Counted from the stretch's first letter, positions 45,152 to 53,438 are shown. The stretch is DNA of 64,000 nt from Caryophanales bacterium UBA5729 (GCA_002419505.1 DIGF01000024.1:15135-79134), one strand, 5' to 3'. Made by a program: numbers and translations. Notes: generated from the letters alone by a model not told the origin.

Positions 45152-45337
45152 TTACCAACTTGCTTTTTTTACGCCAGGAATTTGACCTTGATAAGCCAAT
45201 TCTCTAAAGCATACACGACATAGTCTAAATTTGCGATAAACAGAATGAGGACGTCCACAACGTTCACATCTTGTATAGTTTCTTACTGGGAATTTAGATC
45301 CGCGTTTTTGACTTACTTTTTTTGATGTCTTAGCCAT
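45152..45337 (-). CDS. rpsN: 30S ribosomal protein S14, zinc-binding type
   Basis: 61 residues, short type Z. Zinc ligands are in CERCGRPHSVYRKFRLCRVCF, and the end is QIPGVKKASW. It lies between rplE and rpsH, as expected. Confidence 0.97.
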   Translation of the reverse strand: MAKTSKKVSQKRGSKFPVRNYTRCERCGRPHSVYRKFRLCRVCFRELAYQGQIPGVKKASW

Positions 45338-45349
45338 TGTAATTTCCTC

Positions 45350-45889
45350 CTATCTTCTGAAAGGCATTCCGAATAATTTTAATAATTCGAAAGCTTCCTG
45401 ATCTGTTTTAGCTGTGGTAACGATAACAATATCCATACCACGAATTTTACTTACTTTGTCATAATTGATTTCTGGAAAAATCAGTTGTTCTTTGACGCCT
45501 AAAGTGTAATTTCCTCTACCGTCAAAACCTTTTGGATTAACTCCTCTAAAGTCTCTAACTCTTGGTAAAGCAATATTTATTAGTTTATCAAAGAAATCAT
45601 ACATTCTATCTCCACGTAAAGTTACTTTACAGCCAATTGGCATTCCTTCACGAAGTTTAAATGTTGCGATTGATTTTTTCGCTCTGGTAACAAGTGGTTT
45701 TTGTCCGGTTATCAATGTCAGTTCATTGACAGCATCATCTAATACTTTAGGATTTGCAACTGCATCTCCGGCTCCAATATTAATAACTATCTTGCTAATT
45801 CTAGGACTTTCCATGATGGAAGAATAACTGAATTTTTCCATTAATGCTGGTGTGATTTCGTTTCTGTATTTTTCGACTAATCTATTCAT
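45350..45889 (-). CDS. rplE: 50S ribosomal protein L5
   Basis: 179 residues with RISKIVINIGAGDAVANPKVLDDAVNEL, KPLVTRAKKSIATFKLREGMPIG and the C-terminal GMDIVIVTTAKTDQEAFELLKLFGMPFR. It binds 5S rRNA in the central protuberance. Confidence 0.98.
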   Translation of the reverse strand: MNRLVEKYRNEITPALMEKFSYSSIMESPRISKIVINIGAGDAVANPKVLDDAVNELTLITGQKPLVTRAKKSIATFKLREGMPIGCKVTLRGDRMYDFFDKLINIALPRVRDFRGVNPKGFDGRGNYTLGVKEQLIFPEINYDKVSKIRGMDIVIVTTAKTDQEAFELLKLFGMPFRR

Positions 45890-45905
45890 ATTTTTCTCCC
45901 TTCAC

Positions 45906-46244
45906 TTAATCTAAAACTTTGCCAGATTTTTTTGCATATCTAACTTTTTTAGTAACTTCTTTTTTCTTAACAGTTTCAGTTACAAATTTATAACCGATTC
46001 TTGTAGGTTTTTTCTCTTTAGGATCTAAATACATAACATTAGAAGCATCAATTGGTTTGTCAATTTCTACGATGCCACCATCAGGATTAGCTTGTGAAGG
46101 TTTTAGATGTTTTTTAATTTTACTTAAGCCTTCGCCCTCTAACACTACTCTATTAGTTTTAGTTAAAACCTTGATAATTGTTCCTTGTTTCCCCTTATCT
46201 GCGCCAGAGATTATAACGACTTTATCGCCTTTTTTTAATTTCAT
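45906..46244 (-). CDS. rplX: 50S ribosomal protein L24
   Basis: 112 residues. The KOW motif is KLKKGDKVVIISGADKGKQGTIIKV at the N-terminus, followed by VVLEGEGLSKIKKHLKPSQANPDGGIVE. L24 initiates 50S assembly. The Lys-rich C-terminal tail is slightly longer than in Bacillus. Confidence 0.97.
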   Translation of the reverse strand: MKLKKGDKVVIISGADKGKQGTIIKVLTKTNRVVLEGEGLSKIKKHLKPSQANPDGGIVEIDKPIDASNVMYLDPKEKKPTRIGYKFVTETVKKKEVTKKVRYAKKSGKVLD

Positions 46245-46254
46245 GATTGCCTCC

Positions 46255-46623
46255 TTATAATACTTCCGGAGCTAAAGAAACTATTTTTGTAAACTCAGCG
46301 TCTCTTAACTCTCTTGCAACAGGCCCAAATATACGAGTCCCTTTTGGAGACTTGTCATCTTTGATTATTACTGCTGCGTTGTCATCAAATTTTACATATG
46401 ATCCGTCCGCACGACGAACCTCTTTTTTTGTTCTCACTATTACCGCTTTTACAATTTCACCTTTTTTAACCATGCCGCCTGGTGTCGCTGATTTTACTGT
46501 TGCTACGATGATATCTCCGATACTAGCGTATTTACGACTAGTACCCCCTAAAACTTTAATCGTTAAAATTTCACGTGCGCCTGAATTATCTGCTATTTTT
46601 AGTCTTGATTCTTGTTGTATCAT
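46255..46623 (-). CDS. rplN: 50S ribosomal protein L14
   Basis: 122 residues: MIQQESRLKIADNSGAREILTIKVLGG, VKKGEIVKAVIVRTKKEVRRADGSYVKFDDNAAVII and RGTRIFGPVARELRD-like end (GTRIFGPVARELRDAEF). It is at the 30S-50S interface. Confidence 0.98.
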   Translation of the reverse strand: MIQQESRLKIADNSGAREILTIKVLGGTSRKYASIGDIIVATVKSATPGGMVKKGEIVKAVIVRTKKEVRRADGSYVKFDDNAAVIIKDDKSPKGTRIFGPVARELRDAEFTKIVSLAPEVL

Positions 46624-46641
46624 AATAATACCTCCAAAATC

Positions 46642-46905
46642 CTAAACTTCTTCATGTCTTTCCACAATTTCGATTAAACGGAAACGTTTACTCGCTGAAA
46701 GTGGACGGCACTCAGTAATTTTAACTACATCACCTGTTTTAGCTTCATTTTTTTCATCGTGCGCTCTGAATTTTTTAGAAGAAATAACTCTTTTTCCATA
46801 TAATGGATGTTTTTTATAAGTAGTTACTAAAACTGTGATTGTCTTGTCATTTTTGTCAGAAACTACAGTTCCGGTAAAAACTTTTCTAATTGTATTAAGT
46901 TCCAT
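46642..46905 (-). CDS. rpsQ: 30S ribosomal protein S17
   Basis: 87 residues with an OB fold: RKVFTGTVVSDKNDKTITVLV, KHPLYGKRVISSKKFRAHDE and the C-terminal IRPLSASKRFRLIEIVE-like strand (ECRPLSASKRFRLIEIVER). It lies between rpmC and rplN. Confidence 0.98.
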   Translation of the reverse strand: MELNTIRKVFTGTVVSDKNDKTITVLVTTYKKHPLYGKRVISSKKFRAHDEKNEAKTGDVVKITECRPLSASKRFRLIEIVERHEEV

Positions 46906-46919
46906 TTTTAATTTCCTCC

Positions 46920-47114
46920 TTATTTACTTTCTCTTTCAGTAAGAACAGTTTTCATGCGAGCGATGGTCTTTCTGATATTGCTTAAGCGTGCGGTATTTTC
47001 TACTTGACCTGTAGCTTGTTTAAAGCGTAGATCAAATAATTCTTTTTTGAGATTTTCTATTTCATTTAAAATGGTTGCGGTGTCCATTTCGCGAATTTCT
47101 TTGGCGTAGATCAT
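46920..47114 (-). CDS. rpmC: 50S ribosomal protein L29
   Basis: 64 residues, two-helix protein at the exit tunnel: TATILNEIENLKKELFDLRFKQATGQVENTARL, then RKTIARMKTVLTERE. Its ATG overlaps the rplP stop (ATGA, 47111-47114). Confidence 0.97.
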   Translation of the reverse strand: MIYAKEIREMDTATILNEIENLKKELFDLRFKQATGQVENTARLSNIRKTIARMKTVLTERESK

Positions 47115-47533
47115 AGAGAATCACCACTTTCTTTCTTAACAAACTTTGTTCTAACAGGTAGTTTGTGAGCTGCTAAACGCAAAGCTTCTTTTGCAACTTC
47201 TTCAGAAACTCCAGCGATTTCAAACATCACTAGACCTTCTTTAACTACTGCTACCCATTCTTCTGGAGATCCTTTACCAGATCCCATACGAACTTCTAAT
47301 GGTTTTTTAGTTTTTGCTAAATGCGGGAAAATCTTAATCCATACTTTCCCAGCACGTTTCATATAACGTGTCATCGCAATACGACTAGCTTCGATTTGAC
47401 GTGCCGTAACCCAAGCACCTTCTAAAGATTTTAGTCCGTACTCGCCAAAGGAAATATCTGAACCACCTTTAGCAGGTCCTTCATAACTCACGCGATGAGG
47501 ACGACGATATTTAGTTCTTTTAGGCATTAACAT
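47111..47533 (-). CDS. rplP: 50S ribosomal protein L16
   Basis: 140 residues: MPKRTKYRRPHRVSYEGPAKGG (initiation may be at this Met, two codons inside), then ARQIEASRIAMTRYMKRAGKVWIKIFPH and GSGKGSPEEWVAVVKEG. It helps form the A-tRNA site. Confidence 0.98.
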   Translation of the reverse strand: MLMPKRTKYRRPHRVSYEGPAKGGSDISFGEYGLKSLEGAWVTARQIEASRIAMTRYMKRAGKVWIKIFPHLAKTKKPLEVRMGSGKGSPEEWVAVVKEGLVMFEIAGVSEEVAKEALRLAAHKLPVRTKFVKKESGDSL

Positions 47534-47534
47534 A

Positions 47535-48185
47535 TTACTTAGCCTCCTTCTTCTTTGAAGGTAGTATTTCCCCTTTATAAATCCATACTTTCACACCTAA
47601 TTTACCATAAGTAGTATTAGCTTCAGCTAGAGCGTAATCAATATCCGCTCTTAAAGTATGTAAAGGAACCTGCCCTTCACTGTATCCTTCACTACGTGCC
47701 ATTTCAGCGCCACCAAGACGGCCTGAGATTAAGGTTTTACAACCCTTTGCTCCTGCTTTTAAAGCTCTTTGAATTGCAACTTTTTGCACTCTTCTAAAAG
47801 AAGCTCTGTTTTCTAATTGGTAAGCGATGTTTTGCGCGACTAATCGCGCATCTTTTTCTGGACGTTTGATTTCAACAACATTTAAATAAACTGTTTTACT
47901 AGTTAATTTTTCTAATTTCTCAACAACTGCCTTTTTAGTTTCAGCATTTCTACCGATAACCATCCCTGGTTTTGCAGTATTAACGGTTATAATAACTCGT
48001 TTTTTACTTCTTTCAATCTCAATTTTTGAAACAGATGCATTTTTATAAAGATCGTAGAGTAATTCACGAATTTTAATATCTTCATGTAATAGATCAGCTA
48101 CTTCGTTCTTATCAGCATACCATCTTGATTCCCAATCAAGAATAATACCAATACGTTGTCCAATAGGATTTACTTTTTGTCCCAT
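47535..48185 (-). CDS. rpsC: 30S ribosomal protein S3
   Basis: 216 residues. MGQKVNPIGQRIGIILDWESRWYADKNE opens the protein. The KH domain has KPGMVIGRNAETKKAVVEKL, and the C-terminal domain has GCKTLISGRLGGAEMARSEGYSEGQVPLHTLRADIDYALAEA. It lies at the mRNA entry channel. Confidence 0.98.
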   Translation of the reverse strand: MGQKVNPIGQRIGIILDWESRWYADKNEVADLLHEDIKIRELLYDLYKNASVSKIEIERSKKRVIITVNTAKPGMVIGRNAETKKAVVEKLEKLTSKTVYLNVVEIKRPEKDARLVAQNIAYQLENRASFRRVQKVAIQRALKAGAKGCKTLISGRLGGAEMARSEGYSEGQVPLHTLRADIDYALAEANTTYGKLGVKVWIYKGEILPSKKKEAK

Positions 48186-48195
48186 AAAATTCTCC

Positions 48196-48531
48196 TTACT
48201 CCCTTTCTGCCACTGTTATGTAAATGTGGCTAGTTCTTTTGAAGATTGAAAACGCTCTACCTTGTGCATGTGGTTGCATTCTCTTTAATGTTTTTCCTTC
48301 ACCAACAAAAATTTCTTTAACGAATAATTTTGATTGGTCTAATTGATAATTATGTTCTGCGTTAGCAACTGCTGATTTAAGAACTTTTTCAACTGCTTTT
48401 GTTGCTCCTCTTGGTGTATTTCTTAAAGTCGCATATGCATCTCCAACGCTTTTTCCTCTAATTAAATCAACTACTAATCTTACTTTACGAGGTGAGATTC
48501 TAACTGTTTTAGCAATAGCTTTTGCTTCCAT
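48196..48531 (-). CDS. rplV: 50S ribosomal protein L22
   Basis: 111 residues: EAKAIAKTVRISPRKVRLVVDLIRGK and the tunnel-hairpin region RMQPHAQGRAFSIFKRTSHIYITVAE. It starts at the base where rpsS stops. Confidence 0.98.
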   Translation of the reverse strand: MEAKAIAKTVRISPRKVRLVVDLIRGKSVGDAYATLRNTPRGATKAVEKVLKSAVANAEHNYQLDQSKLFVKEIFVGEGKTLKRMQPHAQGRAFSIFKRTSHIYITVAERE

Positions 48532-48815
48532 TATTTCTTACCTCCCTTTGTAGCCTTCTTATCAACATGTCCGCGATAAGTTCTAGTTGGAGCGAACTCT
48601 CCTAATTTATGACCTACCATATCTTCGGTAATATATACTGGAATATGAACTTTCCCATTATGAACACCGATAGTTAAGCCGACAAAATTAGGGAAGATTG
48701 TTGAACGTCTCGACCATGTTTGAATAACTTTTTTCGAATTTGTTTCAACTGCTTTTTCTACTTTCTTCATTAAGTGATCATCACAAAATGGACCTTTTTT
48801 AATTGAACGTGACAT
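48531..48815 (-). CDS. rpsS: 30S ribosomal protein S19
   Basis: 94 residues: MSRSIKKGPFCDDHLMKKVEKA, IQTWSRRSTIFPNFVGLTIGVHNGK and LGEFAPTRTYRGHVDKKATKGGKK. It is in the 30S head next to S13. Confidence 0.98.
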   Translation of the reverse strand: MSRSIKKGPFCDDHLMKKVEKAVETNSKKVIQTWSRRSTIFPNFVGLTIGVHNGKVHIPVYITEDMVGHKLGEFAPTRTYRGHVDKKATKGGKK

Positions 48816-48834
48816 ATACTAGAGTTCCTCCTTC

Positions 48835-49665
48835 CTATTTATTTCTTCGTCTAACAATTAATTTACTGCTAGCTTTGTTTTTATTTCTTGTGATTTTTCC
48901 AAGTGCAACTTTACCCCAAGGAGTAAGTGGCGACTTGTGTCCTACTGGTTGTTTACCTTCACCACCACCATGAGGATGGTCAACTGGGTTCATAACAGAA
49001 CCTCTAACTGTAGGTTTAACACCCATATGTCTTTTTCTACCAGCTTTACCAATGTTTACTAATGAATAGTACTCATTGCCAACTTCACCGATAGTAGCAC
49101 GACATTTTCCTAAGATTCTTCTAACTTCACCAGATTTTAATCTGATAAGCACATATTTTTCTTCTCTACCTAAGATTTGCGCACTAGTTCCGGCAGCTCT
49201 AATTAACTGACCGCCTTTTCCAGGATGAAGTTCGATATTATGGATTACAGTACCAACTGGAATGTCCATAATTTCTTTTGCATTACCGACAACGATATCT
49301 GCATCTTTACCTGACTCAATATTCATTCCTACTTCCAAACCTTTAGGCGCAATAATATAACGCTTTTCACCATCTACATAATTGATTAATGCAATGTTAG
49401 CTGTTCTATTTGGATCGTACTCGATAGATGCAACACGACCGATAATACCATCTTTGTTTCTTTTGAAATCAATGATACGGTATTTTCTTTTTGCTCCTCC
49501 AGCTTGATGGCGGACTGTGATTTTCCCTTGGTTGTTTCTACCACCATGTTTTTGCAAGGCGGTAACTAGGGATTTTTCTGGCTTAGCTGCTGTGATTTCT
49601 TTATAATCCAGCTTTGACATGTTACGCAAACCATTTGTCTGTGGTTTATACTTAATAATAGCCAT
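48835..49665 (-). CDS. rplB: 50S ribosomal protein L2
   Basis: 276 residues: GGRNNQGKITVRHQAGGAKRKYRIIDFKRN, the central OB/SH3 core, and the C-terminal NPVDHPHGGGEGKQPVGHKSPLTPWGKVALG with the conserved His important for peptidyl transfer. Confidence 0.98.
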   Translation of the reverse strand: MAIIKYKPQTNGLRNMSKLDYKEITAAKPEKSLVTALQKHGGRNNQGKITVRHQAGGAKRKYRIIDFKRNKDGIIGRVASIEYDPNRTANIALINYVDGEKRYIIAPKGLEVGMNIESGKDADIVVGNAKEIMDIPVGTVIHNIELHPGKGGQLIRAAGTSAQILGREEKYVLIRLKSGEVRRILGKCRATIGEVGNEYYSLVNIGKAGRKRHMGVKPTVRGSVMNPVDHPHGGGEGKQPVGHKSPLTPWGKVALGKITRNKNKASSKLIVRRRNK

Positions 49666-49682
49666 TATTTTCTTCCTCCCAT

Positions 49683-49964
49683 TTATGCTGTGTAAATGTC
49701 AATCTTATGACCTGGTTCTAAAGTGACAACTGCTTTTGTAACAGCTGCTTTAAATCCAGAATATTGGCCAACTCTTTTTGGCTTTGGTTTCATATTGATG
49801 ACGTTTACCTTTTCTACTTTTACTTTGAAGATAGCTTCAATAGCATCTTTAATTTGAATTTTATTAGCTCTTCTGTCAACTTCAAAAGTATATTTTCTTT
49901 TCTCTGCTAATTTGGTTGATTTTTCAGAAACGATCGGGCGTTTTACGATTTCATATTTATCCAT
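49683..49964 (-). CDS. rplW: 50S ribosomal protein L23
   Basis: 93 residues: DKYEIVKRPIVSEKSTKLAEKRKYTFEVDRRANKIQIKDAIEAIFKV and VNVINMKPKPKRVGQYSGFK. It sits at the exit tunnel and is the docking site for trigger factor and SRP. It overlaps almost nothing: one base from rplD. Confidence 0.98.
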   Translation of the reverse strand: MDKYEIVKRPIVSEKSTKLAEKRKYTFEVDRRANKIQIKDAIEAIFKVKVEKVNVINMKPKPKRVGQYSGFKAAVTKAVVTLEPGHKIDIYTA

Positions 49965-49965
49965 A

Positions 49966-50589
49966 TTAACTTAAAACCTCCTCGATTCTTTCTAGAGCAT
50001 CTTTAGTGATGACAATTTTGTTTGTGTTTAAAATGTCATAAACACTGATATGGTTGTACATAGTCACTCTAACATTCGGTATGTTTCTGGCTGCAGTACT
50101 AACTAAATCTGAAGTTTCAGATAAAACAACCATAATTTTTCCTTCTACTTTTAAGTTTTCTAGTACGGTAATCATTTCTTTAGTTCTATGAGAAGCTAAA
50201 GTGATTGAATCGACCACTACTAAATTTTCTCCTCTTAACTTTTCTGATAAAGCGATTCTCAAAGCTAAGCGACGTACTTTTCTATTAACCTTATATGAAT
50301 AATCTCTTGGGCTCGGTCCAAAAACAACTCCACCGCCTACATATTGTGGCGCTCTAATTGTTCCTTGACGCGCATGTCCTGTACCTTTTTGACGATATGG
50401 TTTTCTTCCACCGCCATTAACTGCCGATCTGTTCTTAGTCATAACAGTTCCTTGGCGCATTGCTGCTCTTTGTTGTTTAACTACATCGTAGATAACTTGA
50501 TTGTTATTTTCAGCAGCGAATACTTCGTCTTTTAAATCAAGACTTCCAATTGATTCACCTTGTTGATTTAACATTGCTAATTTAGGCAT
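49966..50589 (-). CDS. rplD: 50S ribosomal protein L4
   Basis: 207 residues. The tunnel loop is KNRSAVNGGGRKPYRQKGTGHARQGTIRAPQYVGGGVVFGP. The C-terminal Rossmann-like part has ENLVVVDSITL. In E. coli L4 represses the S10 operon through its leader; Firmicutes have a different L4-responsive leader, and a leader candidate exists upstream of rpsJ. Confidence 0.98.
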   Translation of the reverse strand: MPKLAMLNQQGESIGSLDLKDEVFAAENNNQVIYDVVKQQRAAMRQGTVMTKNRSAVNGGGRKPYRQKGTGHARQGTIRAPQYVGGGVVFGPSPRDYSYKVNRKVRRLALRIALSEKLRGENLVVVDSITLASHRTKEMITVLENLKVEGKIMVVLSETSDLVSTAARNIPNVRVTMYNHISVYDILNTNKIVITKDALERIEEVLS

Positions 50590-50616
50590 AGCTCTTCCTC
50601 CTTCCGAATAATATTA

Positions 50617-51249
50617 TTAATTTGATTTTTTAAATGCGTTTTTAATGATAACTAATGATTTGTTTGCTCCAGGAACATTTCCTTTTACAAGCAAGATGTT
50701 CTTTTCAACGTCAGAACGAACCACTACTAAGTTTTGAATAGTAACTTTTTCATGTCCCATTCTACCAGGCATGTTCTTACCTTTTCTGATACGGTTAGGC
50801 GCAATAACACCCATTGATCCAACACCACGATGATATTTAGATCCATGTGCCATAGGTCCTCTGTGTTGATTGTGACGCTTAATCACACCTTGATAACCTT
50901 TTCCTTTTGATGTTCCAGTTACGTCTACATAATCACCAGCGGTAAATATATCACATTTTACCTCTTGGCCAACTTCATACTCTTCCATTTCTGCAAGACG
51001 TATTTCCTTGATGTAGCGCTTAGGTGTTGTGTTTGCTTTTTCAAAATGTCCAGTTAATGGTTTGTTAACGATATTCGCTCTTTTTTCCATATAACCTAAT
51101 TGGACTGAACTGTATCCGTCTGTTTCAACAGTTTTCTTTTGCAATACAACATTCGGTTCCACCGAAATTACTGTAACAGGAATCATTTTTCCGTTTTCGT
51201 CAAATACTTGAGTCATTCCTACTTTTCTTCCTAAGATACCTTTTGCCAT
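50617..51249 (-). CDS. rplC: 50S ribosomal protein L3
   Basis: 210 residues: MAKGILGRKVGMTQVFDENGK, the long loop VDVTGTSKGKGYQGVIKRHNQHRGPMAHGSKYHRGVGSMG, then GRMGHEKVTIQNLVVV. It reaches the peptidyl-transferase centre. It is the second gene of the S10 operon. Confidence 0.98.
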   Translation of the reverse strand: MAKGILGRKVGMTQVFDENGKMIPVTVISVEPNVVLQKKTVETDGYSSVQLGYMEKRANIVNKPLTGHFEKANTTPKRYIKEIRLAEMEEYEVGQEVKCDIFTAGDYVDVTGTSKGKGYQGVIKRHNQHRGPMAHGSKYHRGVGSMGVIAPNRIRKGKNMPGRMGHEKVTIQNLVVVRSDVEKNILLVKGNVPGANKSLVIIKNAFKKSN

Positions 51250-51274
51250 GAGTACACCTCCTATTTAATATTTT

Positions 51275-51583
51275 TTACTTCAAGACGATATCTACACCGG
51301 ATGGTAAATCCAAGTGCATTAATGAATCAATTGTTTTAGGCGTTGGGTTCACGATATCGATAAGTCTCTTGTGAGTTCTTCTTTCGAATTGTTCACGTGA
51401 ATCCTTGTTAACGTGAGGACTTCTTAAAATTGTGAAAATTTCTTTTTCAGTTGGTAATGGAATTGGTCCACTCACCTTAGCCCCAGTTTTTTTCGCTGTG
51501 TCAACGATTCTTTTAGCTGATTGATCTAATAATCTGTGATCATAAGATTTCAATCTGATTCTAATTACTTGATTTGTAGCCAT
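51275..51583 (-). CDS. rpsJ: 30S ribosomal protein S10
   Basis: 102 residues from ATG 51583: ATNQVIRIRLKSYDHRLLDQSAKRIVDTAKKTGAKVSGPIPLPTE. The longer reading from 51604 would put AGGAGGAGC, the ribosome site, inside the gene, so I reject it. S10 is also a partner of NusG/NusB. It heads the 14-kb S10-spc-alpha cluster. Confidence 0.97.
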   Translation of the reverse strand: MATNQVIRIRLKSYDHRLLDQSAKRIVDTAKKTGAKVSGPIPLPTEKEIFTILRSPHVNKDSREQFERRTHKRLIDIVNPTPKTIDSLMHLDLPSGVDIVLK

Positions 51584-51722
51584 ATAATAGCTCCTCCTTT
51601 GCATATAATTCAGCTTATATACAGGCTCATTGTAAATTCCCTAACCTCTCGCCTAACCCTAAACAACGGCTATGTGTGTGTCAGCAACCTTACAAATCTC
51701 TGCCTTCCTATTTTCCATAGGC
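51584..51722 (-). promoter_or_regulatory. Leader of the S10 operon (autoregulatory candidate)
   Basis: About 140 bases of untranslated leader lie between the promoter and rpsJ. It contains a hairpin CCTAT-ggaaa-ATAGG at its 5' end and a GC-richer middle with GGTTAGGCGAGAGGTTAGGG, unusual for this AT-rich genome. Firmicutes S10 operons are known to carry L4-responsive leaders. A match to that structure was not checked and is inference. Confidence 0.45.
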
Positions 51723-51728
51723 TTTACT

Positions 51729-51757
51729 ATGATATCAAATTTTAAAACTGAATGCAA
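51729..51757 (-). promoter_or_regulatory. Sigma-A promoter of the S10-spc-alpha cluster
   Basis: Minus strand: TTGCAT (51752-51757), 17 bases, TATCAT (51729-51734). It drives rpsJ and probably most downstream ribosomal genes. Confidence 0.75.
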
Positions 51758-51844
51758 GGATTTTTTTCCGAAAACACCACTTTTTTACATAAATTTGTCA
51801 TAAAATCAAAGAATTATAGATTTTTTCAAAAAAACAAAATAAAA

Positions 51845-51864
51845 AGCGAAGATTTCTCTTCGCT
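51845..51864 (-). terminator. Terminator of the second csp gene
   Basis: Perfect 8-bp stem AGCGAAGA/TCTTCGCT with a TTTC-type loop, followed on the minus strand by TTTTTATTTTG. It separates csp from the S10 promoter. Confidence 0.88.
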
Positions 51865-51891
51865 CTTTAAATCAAATTATAAGTTATAAAA

Positions 51892-52089
51892 TTATAGACT
51901 TACGATATTTGAAGCTTGTGGGCCTTTTTGTCCTTCAGTTATGTCGAAACTTACAGCTTCGCCTTCTTCTAAAGTTTTGAAACCACTTTTTTGAATTTGA
52001 GAATAATGTGCAAAAACATCTTTCCCATCATCAGCTGTGATAAATCCAAAACCTTTTTCAGCATTGAACCATTTAACTTTACCAGTCAT
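51892..52089 (-). CDS. Cold-shock protein (second copy)
   Basis: 65 residues, one cold-shock domain: TGKVKWFNAEKGFGFITADDGKDVFAHYSQI with RNP1 KGFGFIT and RNP2 DVFAHYS. It is about 65-70% identical by eye to the product of 8608-8805. Unlike that copy it has a leader of about 105 bases, a layout typical of temperature-responsive csp messages. The ATG follows AGGAGG. Confidence 0.95.
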   Translation of the reverse strand: MTGKVKWFNAEKGFGFITADDGKDVFAHYSQIQKSGFKTLEEGEAVSFDITEGQKGPQASNIVSL

Positions 52090-52200
52090 GTTGTGTTACC
52101 TCCTAATTAATTTTTTTCACTTCTACAAATTGCTTAATAACTACTAGGGTAACATATGTATCCTGGCAAATCTTATTAACATTTATATCGTGCTATACTT

Positions 52201-52228
52201 ATAATACGCTATTTTTTTAAAAATGCAA
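52201..52228 (-). promoter_or_regulatory. Promoter and long 5' leader of the second csp gene
   Basis: Minus strand: TTGCAT (52223-52228), 16 bases, TATTAT (52201-52206). The leader (about 52090-52195) contains the inverted repeat TTAATAA/TTATTAA enclosing CATATG, which could form a long hairpin. Confidence 0.65.
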
Positions 52229-52286
52229 GGATTATTATTTGAAATCGCTAAAAAAAATCAAAAACCCCGATTATTGCTAGCAATTG

Positions 52287-53438
52287 TTAAATAAATAAGA
52301 TTTTTGATAGCTCAAACATATTATTTAACCCAGCTTTCTCAAGGTAATTCAATAATTGTCTATCAAATTCCGAATGGCTGATTACTGTGAATGTTCGCGA
52401 TAAAATATCGATTAAATCCTCTTGAAAGCTTTTATTCCACATTAGATTTATGCTTAAATATCTCAACAACATGAAACTACCACAGATTGAAATAAACTGA
52501 TCGAAAAAACTAAGGTTTGGCTGAAAAGGAAATTGTTTAAAAAATAAATCATTAATTAACATTTTTTCAAACATGATTTCGTTATTAGTGAATATATCTT
52601 CAAAGTGTTGTAAATTATTTTGATAAATTTCTTCAATATCATGATTTTCATAAATCATTTTTACTTCTTCTAAGAGATTTACTAGTCTAGGAAATCTACC
52701 GTTGAAATTTGAAAAAATCTCAAATAATTTAAGATATGTAGAATTTACATCCTTTGTTTCTTGAACTAAACTGAAATCAAGATCAGTAATTTTTATTTCG
52801 ATATTTGATTCTAATGATTTTAAATAAATTCCTAAATGAAGTATTCTTAAAGCTAAACTGTATTTCCTATCAGATAATAATTTGAAACAATTATCCCTAA
52901 CCTTTATATATATATGTTTTTGAATTATTGAAATCTCTTTTTGAGTTTTCTTCATTAAGAAACTCAAGTTGATGGTTTCAAATTTTAAAATCTCATCGTT
53001 TTCAAGTAATAGTTCCAAGGTTTTTTCACAGCTATTAGCACAAGACGCTTCAAATGCATAATCGATTCTCGGTCCGCGAGGATAATATCTACAGACCCAT
53101 GGCAAGACTTCCTCTCCACAGGTCTCGTGAAGCAAACAATAACCATCTTTTTTATGTAAGGGACAATCTCCGTCTTGCGTATGGACAATCTCAGCATATC
53201 TTTCTGGAGTTGTATTGAATAAAGGCCTAAATGTTCGATCAATTTTTTCCTTAACATTTTTATTGCAACTTAGACCATGTAGCAAGAAATATTGATCCAT
53301 TGGAATAGTTACTTTCCAGTCCGCGCAACAACTGTCTCTGCATTCTCCTCCTTTACAAGAAAAATGTTTGTAATAATCAGGAACTAAAAATGCGTTTCTG
53401 ATTTTTTCTTTGGCAAAACTATTAAGTTTTATAGCCAA
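52287..53438 (-). CDS. FliB-family protein (flagellin lysine-N-methylase-like)
   Basis: 383 residues. The first ~140 residues carry the family's cysteine pattern: C28, C33, C37-C38 (ECRDSCCADW), C58, C92, C101, C107, C116 (WVCRYYPRGPR), C133 and C137. FliB in Salmonella methylates flagellin lysines, and related proteins occur widely in non-motile Firmicutes. The C-terminal ~240 residues are helical. No flagellar gene is in the window, so the substrate is unknown. The start is TTG (53436-53438) with AAGGAG upstream. It is monocistronic. Confidence 0.8.
   Translation of the reverse strand: MAIKLNSFAKEKIRNAFLVPDYYKHFSCKGGECRDSCCADWKVTIPMDQYFLLHGLSCNKNVKEKIDRTFRPLFNTTPERYAEIVHTQDGDCPLHKKDGYCLLHETCGEEVLPWVCRYYPRGPRIDYAFEASCANSCEKTLELLLENDEILKFETINLSFLMKKTQKEISIIQKHIYIKVRDNCFKLLSDRKYSLALRILHLGIYLKSLESNIEIKITDLDFSLVQETKDVNSTYLKLFEIFSNFNGRFPRLVNLLEEVKMIYENHDIEEIYQNNLQHFEDIFTNNEIMFEKMLINDLFFKQFPFQPNLSFFDQFISICGSFMLLRYLSINLMWNKSFQEDLIDILSRTFTVISHSEFDRQLLNYLEKAGLNNMFELSKILFI

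Noticed and set aside
44678..45223. 181-residue open frame on the plus strand opposite rpsH
   Set aside because: It is antisense to a perfectly conserved ribosomal gene, has no ribosome site and gives a composition expected from a shadow frame. The same applies to the plus-strand frame at 46247-46645.
52287..53438. FliB-like gene as evidence of motility
   Set aside because: The family is common in non-flagellated bacteria and no flagellar gene is present, so motility is not claimed.
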